A stretch of 7,037 nt of DNA from Thermoproteota archaeon (GCA_013154205.1 JAADCY010000152.1:1-7037); one strand, 5' to 3'. Positions 1-5,075 are shown, counted from the stretch's first letter. The notes: generated by a model from the letters alone, not told the origin. A program made the numbers and translations.

Positions 1-545
1 TTGCCGGGTTCTTCGGTGTTCCGGGGAGTGTTGTTCATGGTGTTTTCCGTGGCCTGGTGGAGCTTGGTCTCGTCGAGGTTTTTGAGGCGGAGGTTAAGGG
101 GAGGGGGCGTAGGCCTAAGCTGTACAGGTTGACTAGTAAGGGCGAGGAGCTCGTTAGGATAGAGTTTCATGGGGAGAGGGCTGGTGGCCCGGAGCATCGG
201 AGGATTATCGAGGGGGTCGTGGAGAATCTCAGGCTTGATCTGGGTGTCTGGGCATGGGTTGACACAGGGGAGGATGTCTCGGCCGAGTTGCCCGATATTA
301 TCGTGATTCCGCCTAATGGGTATGATAGGTGGGGTCTCGATAAAATATTGTTTGTTGAGGTTGAGACCCGGCCGAGCAGGGATCCGGGCAAGGTTAAAAA
401 GTATATTGAGAGGGCCGCGAAGAGCCGGGCTGGGATACTCTTTGTTGTGGATGAAAAATACCTGGATTACATCAGGGGGTTCGGGGCCGAAGCATCTACC
501 CCTGACAGCATTGTCGACGCCGTTAAGAGTGTTCTTGGCTTGTAG
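1..545 (+). CDS. Winged-helix / restriction-endonuclease-fold-like protein, 5' truncated by window edge
   Basis: The reading frame is open from the first full codon at position 3 to the stop at 543-545, so about 180 residues are visible and the true start lies outside the window. A GTG at 57 exists, but the residues before it (around VVHGVFRGLVELGLVEV) already look like the recognition helix of a winged-helix domain, so I treat 57 as internal. The wing is recognisable (GRGRRPKLYRLTSKGEELV). The C-terminal part has ELPDIIVI, then FVEVETRPSRDPGKVKKYI. This D...ExE spacing resembles a PD-(D/E)xK nuclease fold in which the usual Lys is replaced. The order (HTH, wing, EHR helix, PD strand, VEVET strand, basic helix) resembles proteins annotated as replication-relaxation family in plasmids and integrated elements. 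That match is from memory of the pattern, not a search. The last 23 bp overlap the convergent gene at 523. The gene is GC-rich. Confidence 0.75.
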   Translation, partial: AGFFGVPGSVVHGVFRGLVELGLVEVFEAEVKGRGRRPKLYRLTSKGEELVRIEFHGERAGGPEHRRIIEGVVENLRLDLGVWAWVDTGEDVSAELPDIIVIPPNGYDRWGLDKILFVEVETRPSRDPGKVKKYIERAAKSRAGILFVVDEKYLDYIRGFGAEASTPDSIVDAVKSVLGL

Positions 546-813
546 GCTCTAATTCTATAACTGTTTTTCCTTTCTCCAACAGCTCTCTTCCTTTCTCGGT
601 TATCTTGTAGAGCTTCCAGTTTGCCCTCTTGGCTACGGGTTTTACTAGGCCTAGCTCCTCCATTATTATCATGGAGCCGAAGACCAGGTACCGGGAAATC
701 TTCAGGTCTCTCTCCACCTGTATAGGCATGGCAACCTCTTTCTCGGCCAAGTAGCCCAGAATGCTCCTAACAACAGCCACCCGCACCACCACAACTATGA
801 ACCAAGGAAACAA
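523..813 (-). CDS. Small winged-helix DNA-binding protein
   Basis: This 96-residue protein has the outline of an archaeal winged-helix regulator. A first helix (RVAVVRSILGYLAEKE) is followed by a helix-turn-helix region (MPIQVERDLKISRYLVFGSMIIMEELGLV), and then a wing (RANWKLYKITEKGRELLEKG) with the YxITEKGRELL signature common to PadR/ArsR/MarR-type folds. It probably binds DNA as a dimer; target unknown. The start is uncertain. The longest frame begins with TTG at 813, directly after an in-frame stop, but GTG codons at 792, 789, 786 and 780 are equally possible and none has a clear Shine-Dalgarno sequence. Its 3' end overlaps the nuclease-like gene by 23 bp. The 12-bp repeat array at 901-960 lies about 90 bp upstream and is a candidate regulatory region, though this is only positional. 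Confidence 0.7.
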   Translation of the reverse strand: MFPWFIVVVVRVAVVRSILGYLAEKEVAMPIQVERDLKISRYLVFGSMIIMEELGLVKPVAKRANWKLYKITEKGRELLEKGKTVIELEPTSQEHS

Positions 814-900
814 TCATAGTTACATACCAATAACAAACCGTGTCCAAAAACACATGTAGCTCTCTGCTTCTTTAGAAGTCGTTAAGGCTTACAACCAGAA

Positions 901-960
901 TATAAACTGGAGTATAAACTAGGGTACAAACTCCAGTATAAACAACCGTATAAACACGGA
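901..960. repeat. Tandem array of five 12-bp units, TATAAACnnnnG-like
   Basis: Five consecutive units stand in exact 12-bp register: TATAAACTGGAG (901), TATAAACTAGGG (913), TACAAACTCCAG (925), TATAAACAACCG (937) and TATAAACACGGA (949). A decayed sixth (TAAGCACGTATA) follows at 961. The first seven bases are conserved (TAYAAAC) and the last five vary, so this is not a simple microsatellite. The array resembles iterons or a multi-site operator. Each core also resembles an archaeal TATA box. Possible roles are regulation of the flanking genes, replication-initiator binding, or binding by one of the transcription-factor paralogues encoded in this window. The sequence shows the periodicity; the function is inferred. 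Confidence 0.8.
906..937. repeat. 8-bp inverted repeat within the 12-bp array
   Basis: ACTGGAGT at 906-913 and ACTCCAGT at 930-937 are exact reverse complements separated by 16 bp. They come from the variable parts of units 1 and 3, so arm spacing is locked to the 12-bp period (centre to centre 24 bp). This could be a dimeric protein-binding site or could have arisen by chance within the repeat. Confidence 0.6.
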
Positions 961-1220
961 TAAGCACGTATATCAAAACTACATAGGGAACTGTTTAATG
1001 GAATAAATGGAGTATTCAGACACGGACAGAATATAAATAACATATACTATGTCTTATAAGCCTAGTGTTTAAGCAAAAGAACACTAATATAAATACTTAT
1101 ACAGCAACAATATATGATATACAGTGTAATGTAAATAAATGGACACAAAAATACGTTCCAGTTAACACTTCATCATCAAACCGCAAAGAACCAGCCCACA
1201 TGTTTAGGAGAGGGTGGCCT

Positions 1221-1230
1221 ATTTATAAAT
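1221..1230 (+). promoter_or_regulatory. TATA box of the 1257 membrane-protein gene
   Basis: ATTTATAAAT is a good archaeal TATA element centred near 1225. A transcription start about 26 bp downstream would fall near 1251, giving a nearly leaderless mRNA for the GTG start at 1257. GGTGAT at 1246-1251 matches the anti-Shine-Dalgarno sequence with suitable spacing, but may lie partly upstream of the transcript. Confidence 0.65.
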
Positions 1231-1256
1231 GCCTGGTATCTTATTGGTGATGGGGC

Positions 1257-1619
1257 GTGGTGCGTAGGAGGAGGTATGGTTATTCTAGAAGACGTAATAG
1301 TGATTTGCCTCTGTCTTTTTACATTGGGTTGATGATCGGGTTTTTCTTTGGTGTGCCTCAAGGTACCTATCTGGCTTCGGTGCAATCCATGGGCAATGCT
1401 GCTTGGCAGTTGGCTTGTGTTATGGGTGGTATATCTTTTGCTGTGGGTATTTTGTCTTTTATTGTAAGATACTACCACTACTTGGAGAAAGGATGGATAA
1501 GTACAGCGATACGCTATGCAAGTTATAAGGTAACAAATATTGTTCTCTATGCAATAGTTGATTCGTTCGCATCGGTGATGGGTTACGCTTTAGGAGTAAT
1601 TATCGGAGAAAAGCTATAG
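1257..1619 (+). CDS. Small three-helix membrane protein of unknown function
   Basis: This is a 120-residue protein whose family I do not recognise. The N-terminus is strongly basic (MVRRRRYGYSRRRN), which by the positive-inside rule should stay in the cytoplasm. Three hydrophobic segments follow at about residues 18-38 (rich in Gly and Phe), 52-71 and 93-116. A polar, aromatic loop (RYYHYLEKGW) lies between the second and third. Glycine-rich helices suggest tight helix packing. The start is the GTG at 1257 (another GTG follows at 1260), supported by GGTGAT at 1246-1251 and a TATA box at 1221-1230. An ATG at 1249 is in another frame and stops after five codons. The gene converges on the TBP-like remnant, whose stop lies 24 bp away. 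Short basic membrane proteins like this are common in archaeal viruses and plasmids, but nothing here proves that origin. Confidence 0.7.
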   Translation: MVRRRRYGYSRRRNSDLPLSFYIGLMIGFFFGVPQGTYLASVQSMGNAAWQLACVMGGISFAVGILSFIVRYYHYLEKGWISTAIRYASYKVTNIVLYAIVDSFASVMGYALGVIIGEKL

Positions 1620-1643
1620 TGATGCTCTACAGCTGACTAGTAC

Positions 1644-1974
1644 TTAATCTTTAAACAACAAAACTAAACTCTTTACTTTCACAGAGATTTTTTCTGCATG
1701 TTCTATACTTCTAGCCCCTAGTACTACTAGTTTTCCATTATGTGTAAGCATTATTGTGGCGCTGTTTATCTTTGCTATTAGGTATGGCCTGTAGTTCGGG
1801 TCGTAGATACCGCCCAGCCTCTTTGAGGCTTCTCTGAGGTCTATTGTTCCGCCCAGCTCGGTCCTGGCCGTTACATTGACTATCTTGTACTCCTCCGGCT
1901 CTGCTCCCAGACCGTATCTGTTGAGAATGCCGACTAATTCCTCGATAGTATTTTGGACCTCTTGGCCTTTTCAT
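1644..1974 (-). pseudogene. TBP-like protein, C-terminal half only (remnant or frameshifted single-repeat gene)
   Basis: The minus-strand frame 1970-1644 encodes 108 residues matching the end of repeat 1 and all of repeat 2 of a TATA-binding protein. Landmarks are a helix (EVQNTIEELVGILNRYGL), then YKIVNVTARTEL, IDLREASKRLGGIYDPNY, RPYLIAKIN and GKLVVLGARSIEHAEK. It is clearly related to the intact gene at 3638-4147: IVNVT, GIYDPxYxPYLxxKIN and LGAxSIE are shared. The frame contains no ATG, GTG or TTG before the repeat-2 homology, and an in-frame TGA lies at 1971-1973. An ATG at 1972-1974 is one frame off. Removing one A from the AAAA run right after it (TTTT at 1968-1971 on the + strand) would give an in-frame protein starting MKGQEVQ. 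So it is either a decayed duplicate lacking its first half, or a half-TBP gene broken by a one-base change or sequencing error. Both positions expected to hold intercalating Phe in repeat 2 are non-aromatic (Arg and Thr). Confidence 0.75.
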
Positions 1975-2072
1975 GCTTTCCTAGGAGGTAATAACCTACT
2001 TATTATTAGTTATTCCTTCGATGAATATTAAGGATATAATGTAACTATGTGCCTAGACAAAGTTTTGAGTTT

Positions 2073-2094
2073 TTGAAAAGATATAATTTTTCAA
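2073..2094 (-). terminator. Possible stem-loop downstream of the membrane-protein pair
   Basis: TTGAAAA (2073-2079) and TTTTCAA (2088-2094) form a perfect 7-bp inverted repeat with an 8-base AT-rich loop, about 37 bases past the stop of the gene ending at 2131. It lies where transcription of the minus-strand block could end. Archaeal termination depends mainly on U-tracts rather than hairpins, so the role is tentative. Confidence 0.3.
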
Positions 2095-2130
2095 GTATTT
2101 AGTTTGCTATTTTGATAACTAATTCAGAAA

Positions 2131-2580
2131 CTATTTTATTGCTTGTTTGTGTTTTGAGACCATATATTCATATATTTTGGTTATATAGTAGTAGACTACA
2201 AATAGTGCTATTGGTATTGCTGATATCCATATGGAGGGTATGTCTCCGGGGTACATTACCCCTATATTAGTGGTTGGTTGTACTGTTCTAAATAATGAAT
2301 TAGCGAAGCTCATCCCCCAGAACATCACAGATACGAATACTACAATCACAATTATAATTTGTATCACCGTAGATTTCCTCCTGGTCAAAGACTTATCAAG
2401 TTGGCGAGAAAGAGCTTCACTTAGTCCCAGATCTAAAGTTATTAAGATGAGAGGAATCAATAGGAATATGTACATTACAGCTCTGCCAATACTTACTGGA
2501 TACCTGAACAGGTTGAATAGCACGAATGCTGTTGAAATGAGAGACAAAAAAGCTATGAAGTAGCCTATAAGCCTTCTCAA
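2131..2580 (-). CDS. Four-helix membrane protein, unknown function
   Basis: This is a 149-residue integral membrane protein of no family I recognise. Hydrophobic segments lie at about residues 5-26, 34-56, 72-92 and 115-137, with a basic loop (RQLDKSLTRRKS) between helices 2 and 3 and a basic C-terminus (SKHKQAIK). Both termini are therefore predicted to be cytoplasmic. The start is TTG at 2580. It overlaps the stop of the upstream gene as TTGA and has a strong Shine-Dalgarno sequence GAGGTGA (2588-2594 on the + strand), 7 nt upstream, inside the end of the preceding gene. This is translational coupling, so the protein probably works with its upstream partner, perhaps as its membrane anchor or export partner. 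A 149-bp coding-free AT-rich gap separates it from the TBP-like remnant downstream. Confidence 0.8.
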   Translation of the reverse strand: MRRLIGYFIAFLSLISTAFVLFNLFRYPVSIGRAVMYIFLLIPLILITLDLGLSEALSRQLDKSLTRRKSTVIQIIIVIVVFVSVMFWGMSFANSLFRTVQPTTNIGVMYPGDIPSIWISAIPIALFVVYYYITKIYEYMVSKHKQAIK

Positions 2581-3587
2581 CCAGTACTCACCTCAATAGT
2601 ATTAATCCATATTCCAGAATCGCTGTCTAAGTTATAAAAGTTAAATCTTCCTCCAGCAGATGCTACTCCCCCGAGCCATCCATCTGTCTCAACATATGCA
2701 CAGCCATATATATTATAGTGACCCGGCTCAACATAGTATTCTAATGTCACTACAAATGTTTCGTCTCTAAATGTTTTTTCTTTGCCATCGAACGGCGGTG
2801 CAAAGCTATAACTTTGAGAGGTCAATTCCGCTATTGTTACTGTTTTCCTGTAGGTCTTGCCAGTATCAATATTGTATAAATAGATGTACAAGTCCAGTTT
2901 TGCATGAGCATAAGCAGCTCCTGTCAAAGGCGGCACTCCAGAACCAGCAGCTGTTCTTATTGTTCCGTCAACTTTGAAGTATATTTTCACCTTGACTTTA
3001 ACAGTTGAAGATGTTGCATAAATAGCTTTATTAGTCATCAATGGAACGAGTGTTATCTTCACCTTTTGTTGTGAAAGTTTCAACAATTCTTTCTCAATCT
3101 CCAGTAATTGGCTCTTCAACTTAGGGTTCCTAGTATGTTTTAGGACGAGTTTAAGAAATGATAGTGACTTGCTCAAACTATGCTGATCTATTGCTGATCT
3201 TTCAACATAGAAATACATAGAACTACTTGTCAATATTTGAATGCCGTTAATGCCGATACCTTGGTCTGCCCAAATAACTGCTGCTCCGGATCCGAACGAG
3301 CCCATCCATCCTCCATAAGCAGTAATTAAGCCTTTTTGGAGATTAACATTATGTTCGCCTAATCCGCCACCAACTGTCCCTGATACGTATGAGTATGGAC
3401 TACTGAAACCTATATCATATGGTGGTTTATATAATGTTGTATCAGTTGAATAGAGAACTGGTAACACCATAATGATAAACATTAGAATGAATACTATGCT
3501 GGATTTTACGTAGTTAGTTCCCGTATCTAGCCACACCCCTCTAACTCTTTTATATAAATGTGTTGCTATGTACATATATCTGTGCAT
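2577..3587 (-). CDS. Membrane-anchored or secreted beta-rich protein, unknown function
   Basis: This is a 336-residue protein I cannot assign to a family. A short basic cytoplasmic head (MHRYMYIATHLYKRVRG) is followed by one hydrophobic segment at about residues 27-46, which could be a signal anchor or signal peptide. The rest is polar and likely extracellular. Residues 60-130 are rich in Gly, Ser and aromatics (GTVGGGLGEHN, AYGGWMGSFGSGAA). Residues 135-175 form a charged helical stretch (LKLVLKHTRNPKLKSQLLEIEKELLKL region), and 175-336 is a beta-rich C-terminal domain with alternating hydrophobic residues. The ATG at 3587 is preceded by a TATA-like element at 3614-3626. A second ATG at 3575 is possible. 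The gene is 50 bp downstream of the TBP-like gene, on the same strand, and overlaps the following membrane gene by 4 nt. It may be a cell-surface structure component; nothing in the sequence proves a role. Confidence 0.75.
   Translation of the reverse strand: MHRYMYIATHLYKRVRGVWLDTGTNYVKSSIVFILMFIIMVLPVLYSTDTTLYKPPYDIGFSSPYSYVSGTVGGGLGEHNVNLQKGLITAYGGWMGSFGSGAAVIWADQGIGINGIQILTSSSMYFYVERSAIDQHSLSKSLSFLKLVLKHTRNPKLKSQLLEIEKELLKLSQQKVKITLVPLMTNKAIYATSSTVKVKVKIYFKVDGTIRTAAGSGVPPLTGAAYAHAKLDLYIYLYNIDTGKTYRKTVTIAELTSQSYSFAPPFDGKEKTFRDETFVVTLEYYVEPGHYNIYGCAYVETDGWLGGVASAGGRFNFYNLDSDSGIWINTIEVSTG
2588..2594 (-). promoter_or_regulatory. Strong Shine-Dalgarno sequence deciding the TTG start at 2580
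   Basis: On the minus strand this reads GAGGTGA, a full match to the archaeal anti-Shine-Dalgarno sequence, 7 nt before the TTG at 2580. It lies within the last codons of the upstream gene, supporting both the unusual start codon and the coupling of the two genes. Confidence 0.75.
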
Positions 3588-3613
3588 TCCTTAATACAAA
3601 CGATATTTATGAA

Positions 3614-3626
3614 CATAAAATATAAA
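3614..3626 (-). promoter_or_regulatory. TATA-like promoter upstream of the 3587 gene
   Basis: The minus strand reads TTTATATTTTAT here, centred about 33 bp before the ATG at 3587 and just past the stop of the TBP-like gene at 3638. A start about 26 bp downstream would give a leader of only a few bases. The membrane-protein pair may thus have its own promoter, in addition to any read-through from the TFB-like/TBP-like genes. Confidence 0.5.
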
Positions 3627-3637
3627 TATCATTTTTC

Positions 3638-4147
3638 CTAATTGATTAAATACTTCAATGACACATAATTGATTAATTCTTCAACTTGTTCTATACTTTT
3701 CGCTCCCAATATAACTATTTTTCCTTGCTGGCTGATTACCAGCGTTGAATTGTTTATCTTGACAACTAGATATGGCAGGTAATCTGGATCATATATCCCC
3801 CTCATCTTCTTGGCTAGGCTTGATAGATCTAGCTTCCTATTTAGAGCAACATACCCAGTAACATTGACTATACGTGTCTCCACTAAGTTGGTCTTCAACC
3901 TATGTTTCATAAGCAGGCTTAGAAAATCTTTAATCGCTCTGTCCAGCTCTTTCCGAGTTCTCGCACTAACTACAACTATTTTCTTTCTGTAGAATAATAT
4001 TGGGATCTTTTTGATCCTTATCATTGCTCCCCGGAATCGTTTTATTGGTCTTGAGCCCGGGATCTTCTCCAGTATCTCCCTGGGGTCAGGCATGGGGTCT
4101 AGTTGCAGGGTTGCCACGATGTTTACTATTTCTATCTTGGGCTTCAT
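3638..4147 (-). CDS. Divergent TATA-binding-protein (TBP) paralogue
   Basis: At 169 residues it is slightly shorter than ordinary archaeal TBP (about 180-200) and has the two-repeat saddle layout. Repeat 1 opens with KIEIVNIVATLQL, matching the TBP pattern IxNIVAxxxL. It continues with a FRG turn (F38) and LFYRKK (F52), which correspond to the two DNA-intercalating phenylalanines of the FPG and IFSSGK motifs. Repeat 2 opens with TRIVNVTGYVAL and ends QGKIVILGAKSIEQVEEL, matching GKxVxTGAKS. In repeat 2 the matching Phe positions appear to be Leu124 and Ser139. TBP bends TATA DNA by wedging Phe pairs at both ends, so this protein may bend or recognise DNA differently. The ATG overlaps the stop of the TFB-like gene as ATGA (4-nt overlap), so the pair is translationally coupled and the two products probably act together. 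It is unlikely to be the housekeeping TBP. Homology is strong by eye; altered promoter specificity is inferred. Confidence 0.85.
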   Translation of the reverse strand: MKPKIEIVNIVATLQLDPMPDPREILEKIPGSRPIKRFRGAMIRIKKIPILFYRKKIVVVSARTRKELDRAIKDFLSLLMKHRLKTNLVETRIVNVTGYVALNRKLDLSSLAKKMRGIYDPDYLPYLVVKINNSTLVISQQGKIVILGAKSIEQVEELINYVSLKYLIN

Positions 4148-4776
4148 TTCTCTTGGGCCTCCACGTGTTTTAGTGCTTTAGATATTGTGCTCGGCGGTAC
4201 GCCTAGGTGGCGGGATACTAGGCTTATCTTGAATCCTGTCTTGACGAGCGCCACTGCAGCAAGCGTCGTTGGCCGGTGGCCCTGGTGCTTCTTCCTTAGG
4301 GTTCTGTACAGCTTTACGGCGGTGATTGCCAGATGGGGCCTGCCGAGCCTGACAGCCAGCCCGGCCACCTGGGCCATGGCCGCATCATCTGTCCGCTCTG
4401 GTGCTCCCAGTTGTTCGACGATCCTTCTGTAGGTTCTGTGGACGGCCTTCCTATCCGTGTTGATGAGGCGGGCCAGCTCTGCCGGTACTGGTACTCCGTG
4501 GCGCTTGCACGAATACATTACGGCTGCTAGTGCCGAGGAACGGCCTCCGAGCCCGAGCCTCCTCATAATGTTCCCTGCGTCCTCATAGACGTACCTGGGA
4601 ACCAGGCCCCGGAATAACCGTAGTGCCTCCGGGTCCCGGCGGTACATTACGTGGCATCTACGCCTCCCGGGCCTGTAGCTCCTCCACTCGGGCCCATGAT
4701 CGATCAGTCTATCTTTTACCACTTCTCCCGTCGACGCATCTATTATTTCTCCCTTAGCCCTGTCCCAGACCGGCAT
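4144..4776 (-). CDS. Compact, zinc-ribbon-less TFB-like transcription initiation factor
   Basis: TFB (archaeal TFIIB) joins TBP-bound promoter DNA to RNA polymerase. This 210-residue protein is far shorter than ordinary TFB (about 300). Residues 9-33 match the end of the zinc ribbon and the B-reader start: GEIIDASTGEVV, then IDHGPEWRSY. The expected GEIVCxxCG cysteines are Asp13 and Thr16, and no first CxxC precedes them. The long B-linker is nearly gone. Cyclin-like repeat 1 spans about 48-126 (SALAAVMYSCKRHGVPV, INTDRKAVHRTYRRIVEQLG) and repeat 2 about 130-205. Repeat 2 ends in a helix-turn-helix (KISLVSRHLGVPPSTISKAL) at the position that reads the BRE in TFB. I chose ATG 4776 because a TATA element lies at 4808-4816; the ATG at 4833 would place the promoter inside the gene. 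Upstream codons show no TFB similarity. The gene is GC-rich, unlike the AT-richer partner it overlaps by 4 nt. Confidence 0.85.
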   Translation of the reverse strand: MPVWDRAKGEIIDASTGEVVKDRLIDHGPEWRSYRPGRRRCHVMYRRDPEALRLFRGLVPRYVYEDAGNIMRRLGLGGRSSALAAVMYSCKRHGVPVPAELARLINTDRKAVHRTYRRIVEQLGAPERTDDAAMAQVAGLAVRLGRPHLAITAVKLYRTLRKKHQGHRPTTLAAVALVKTGFKISLVSRHLGVPPSTISKALKHVEAQEK

Positions 4777-4805
4777 CCCGGGGTCCCCACGGATATTATT
4801 TGAAG

Positions 4806-4817
4806 GGTATTTAAAGC
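4806..4817 (-). promoter_or_regulatory. TATA box of the TFB-like/TBP-like operon, in the divergent region
   Basis: The minus strand reads GGCTTTAAATAC, with the TTTAAATA core centred about 35 bp before the ATG at 4776. A transcription start near 4786 would leave a leader of about 10 nt. The core is near-symmetric (TATTTAAA on the + strand) and lies between divergent genes, so it could in principle serve both directions, though the + gene would then have a leader of about 60 nt. If the operon autoregulates, this is where to look. Confidence 0.6.
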
Positions 4818-4898
4818 CAATAGTTTCGCCCATCTCTATGCTACAAAAGCCTGTGGAGGGGAATCGGGAAATACACGGGGCTTGGAGGGCGGGAAGCC

Positions 4899-5075
4899 AT
4901 GCCTGGCCCTTGTGAAAACTGCCTCGCAATAATAAAGTACATCCGGGACAAAGTAGCCGCCTCCAACAACATAGAGGAGGCCCTCCAGGTGATCGACGAG
5001 ATAATAGACAACCTCGAGCAGGAGCACGTGGCGAGCGTAGTATCAAGAATAGGAATACGTACAAGAATCAGCTAA
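4899..5075 (+). CDS. 58-residue CxxC-containing small protein, unknown function
   Basis: ATG at 4899 is preceded by GGAGGG at 4884-4889, a good Shine-Dalgarno sequence at 9-nt spacing. The frame closes with TAA at 5073-5075 and has no earlier ATG, GTG or TTG after the stop at 4821. The product begins MPGPCENCLAIIKYIRD, with a CxxC that could bind metal or form a disulfide, and continues with two amphipathic acidic helices (NNIEEALQVIDEIIDNLEQEH) and a basic tail (SRIGIRTRIS). Clean codon use (third-position C/G, AGG/ATA) and alternating hydrophobics support a real gene over the antisense frames. It is divergent from the TFB-like gene with about 120 bp between starts. A T-run at 5093-5098 could terminate it. 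A lone CxxC next to a TFB-like protein that lacks its zinc ribbon is curious, but no link is shown. Confidence 0.7.
   Translation: MPGPCENCLAIIKYIRDKVAASNNIEEALQVIDEIIDNLEQEHVASVVSRIGIRTRIS

Larger units (their letters stand above)
814..1256. other. Gene-poor, AT-rich intergenic region with repeat array
   Basis: About 440 bases separate the winged-helix gene (-) from the membrane-protein gene (+), and I see no convincing gene in them. The contents are the 12-bp tandem array (901-960), an inverted repeat inside it, several TATA-like stretches (for example near 1029-1036 and 1085-1093), and the promoter of the downstream gene at 1221-1230. A 61-codon frame at 1065-1250 has low-complexity Asn/Thr/Lys composition, no ribosome binding site and overlaps that promoter, so it was not called. 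Confidence 0.6.

Noticed and set aside
901..972. CRISPR array
   Set aside because: The 12-bp units are contiguous with 5-bp variable parts; there are no 24-37-bp repeats with spacer-length unique sequence.
1065..1250. 61-codon frame on the + strand in the gene-poor region
   Set aside because: Asn/Thr/Lys-rich low-complexity product, no Shine-Dalgarno sequence, and it covers the TATA box and ribosome-binding region of the 1257 gene.
1738..1974. 78-codon minus-strand frame starting at ATG 1974
   Set aside because: It is the out-of-frame shadow of the TBP-like remnant; only the neighbouring frame shows protein homology.
2231..2563. 110-codon + strand frame
   Set aside because: Antisense to the four-helix membrane protein, whose frame is supported by a strong Shine-Dalgarno sequence and clear transmembrane pattern.
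4103..4530. Overlapping + strand frames of 109 and 65 codons
   Set aside because: Both are antisense to the TFB-like gene, a by-product of GC-rich coding DNA.
4836..5027. 63-codon minus-strand frame
   Set aside because: Antisense shadow of the 58-residue CxxC gene; no ribosome binding site or domain signal.
4777..5064. 96-residue N-terminal extension of the TFB-like protein
   Set aside because: The extension is Cys/Pro/Arg-rich with no TFB similarity, lies antisense to the 58-residue gene and would place the TATA element inside the coding region. Its scattered cysteines do not form zinc-ribbon CxxCG motifs.
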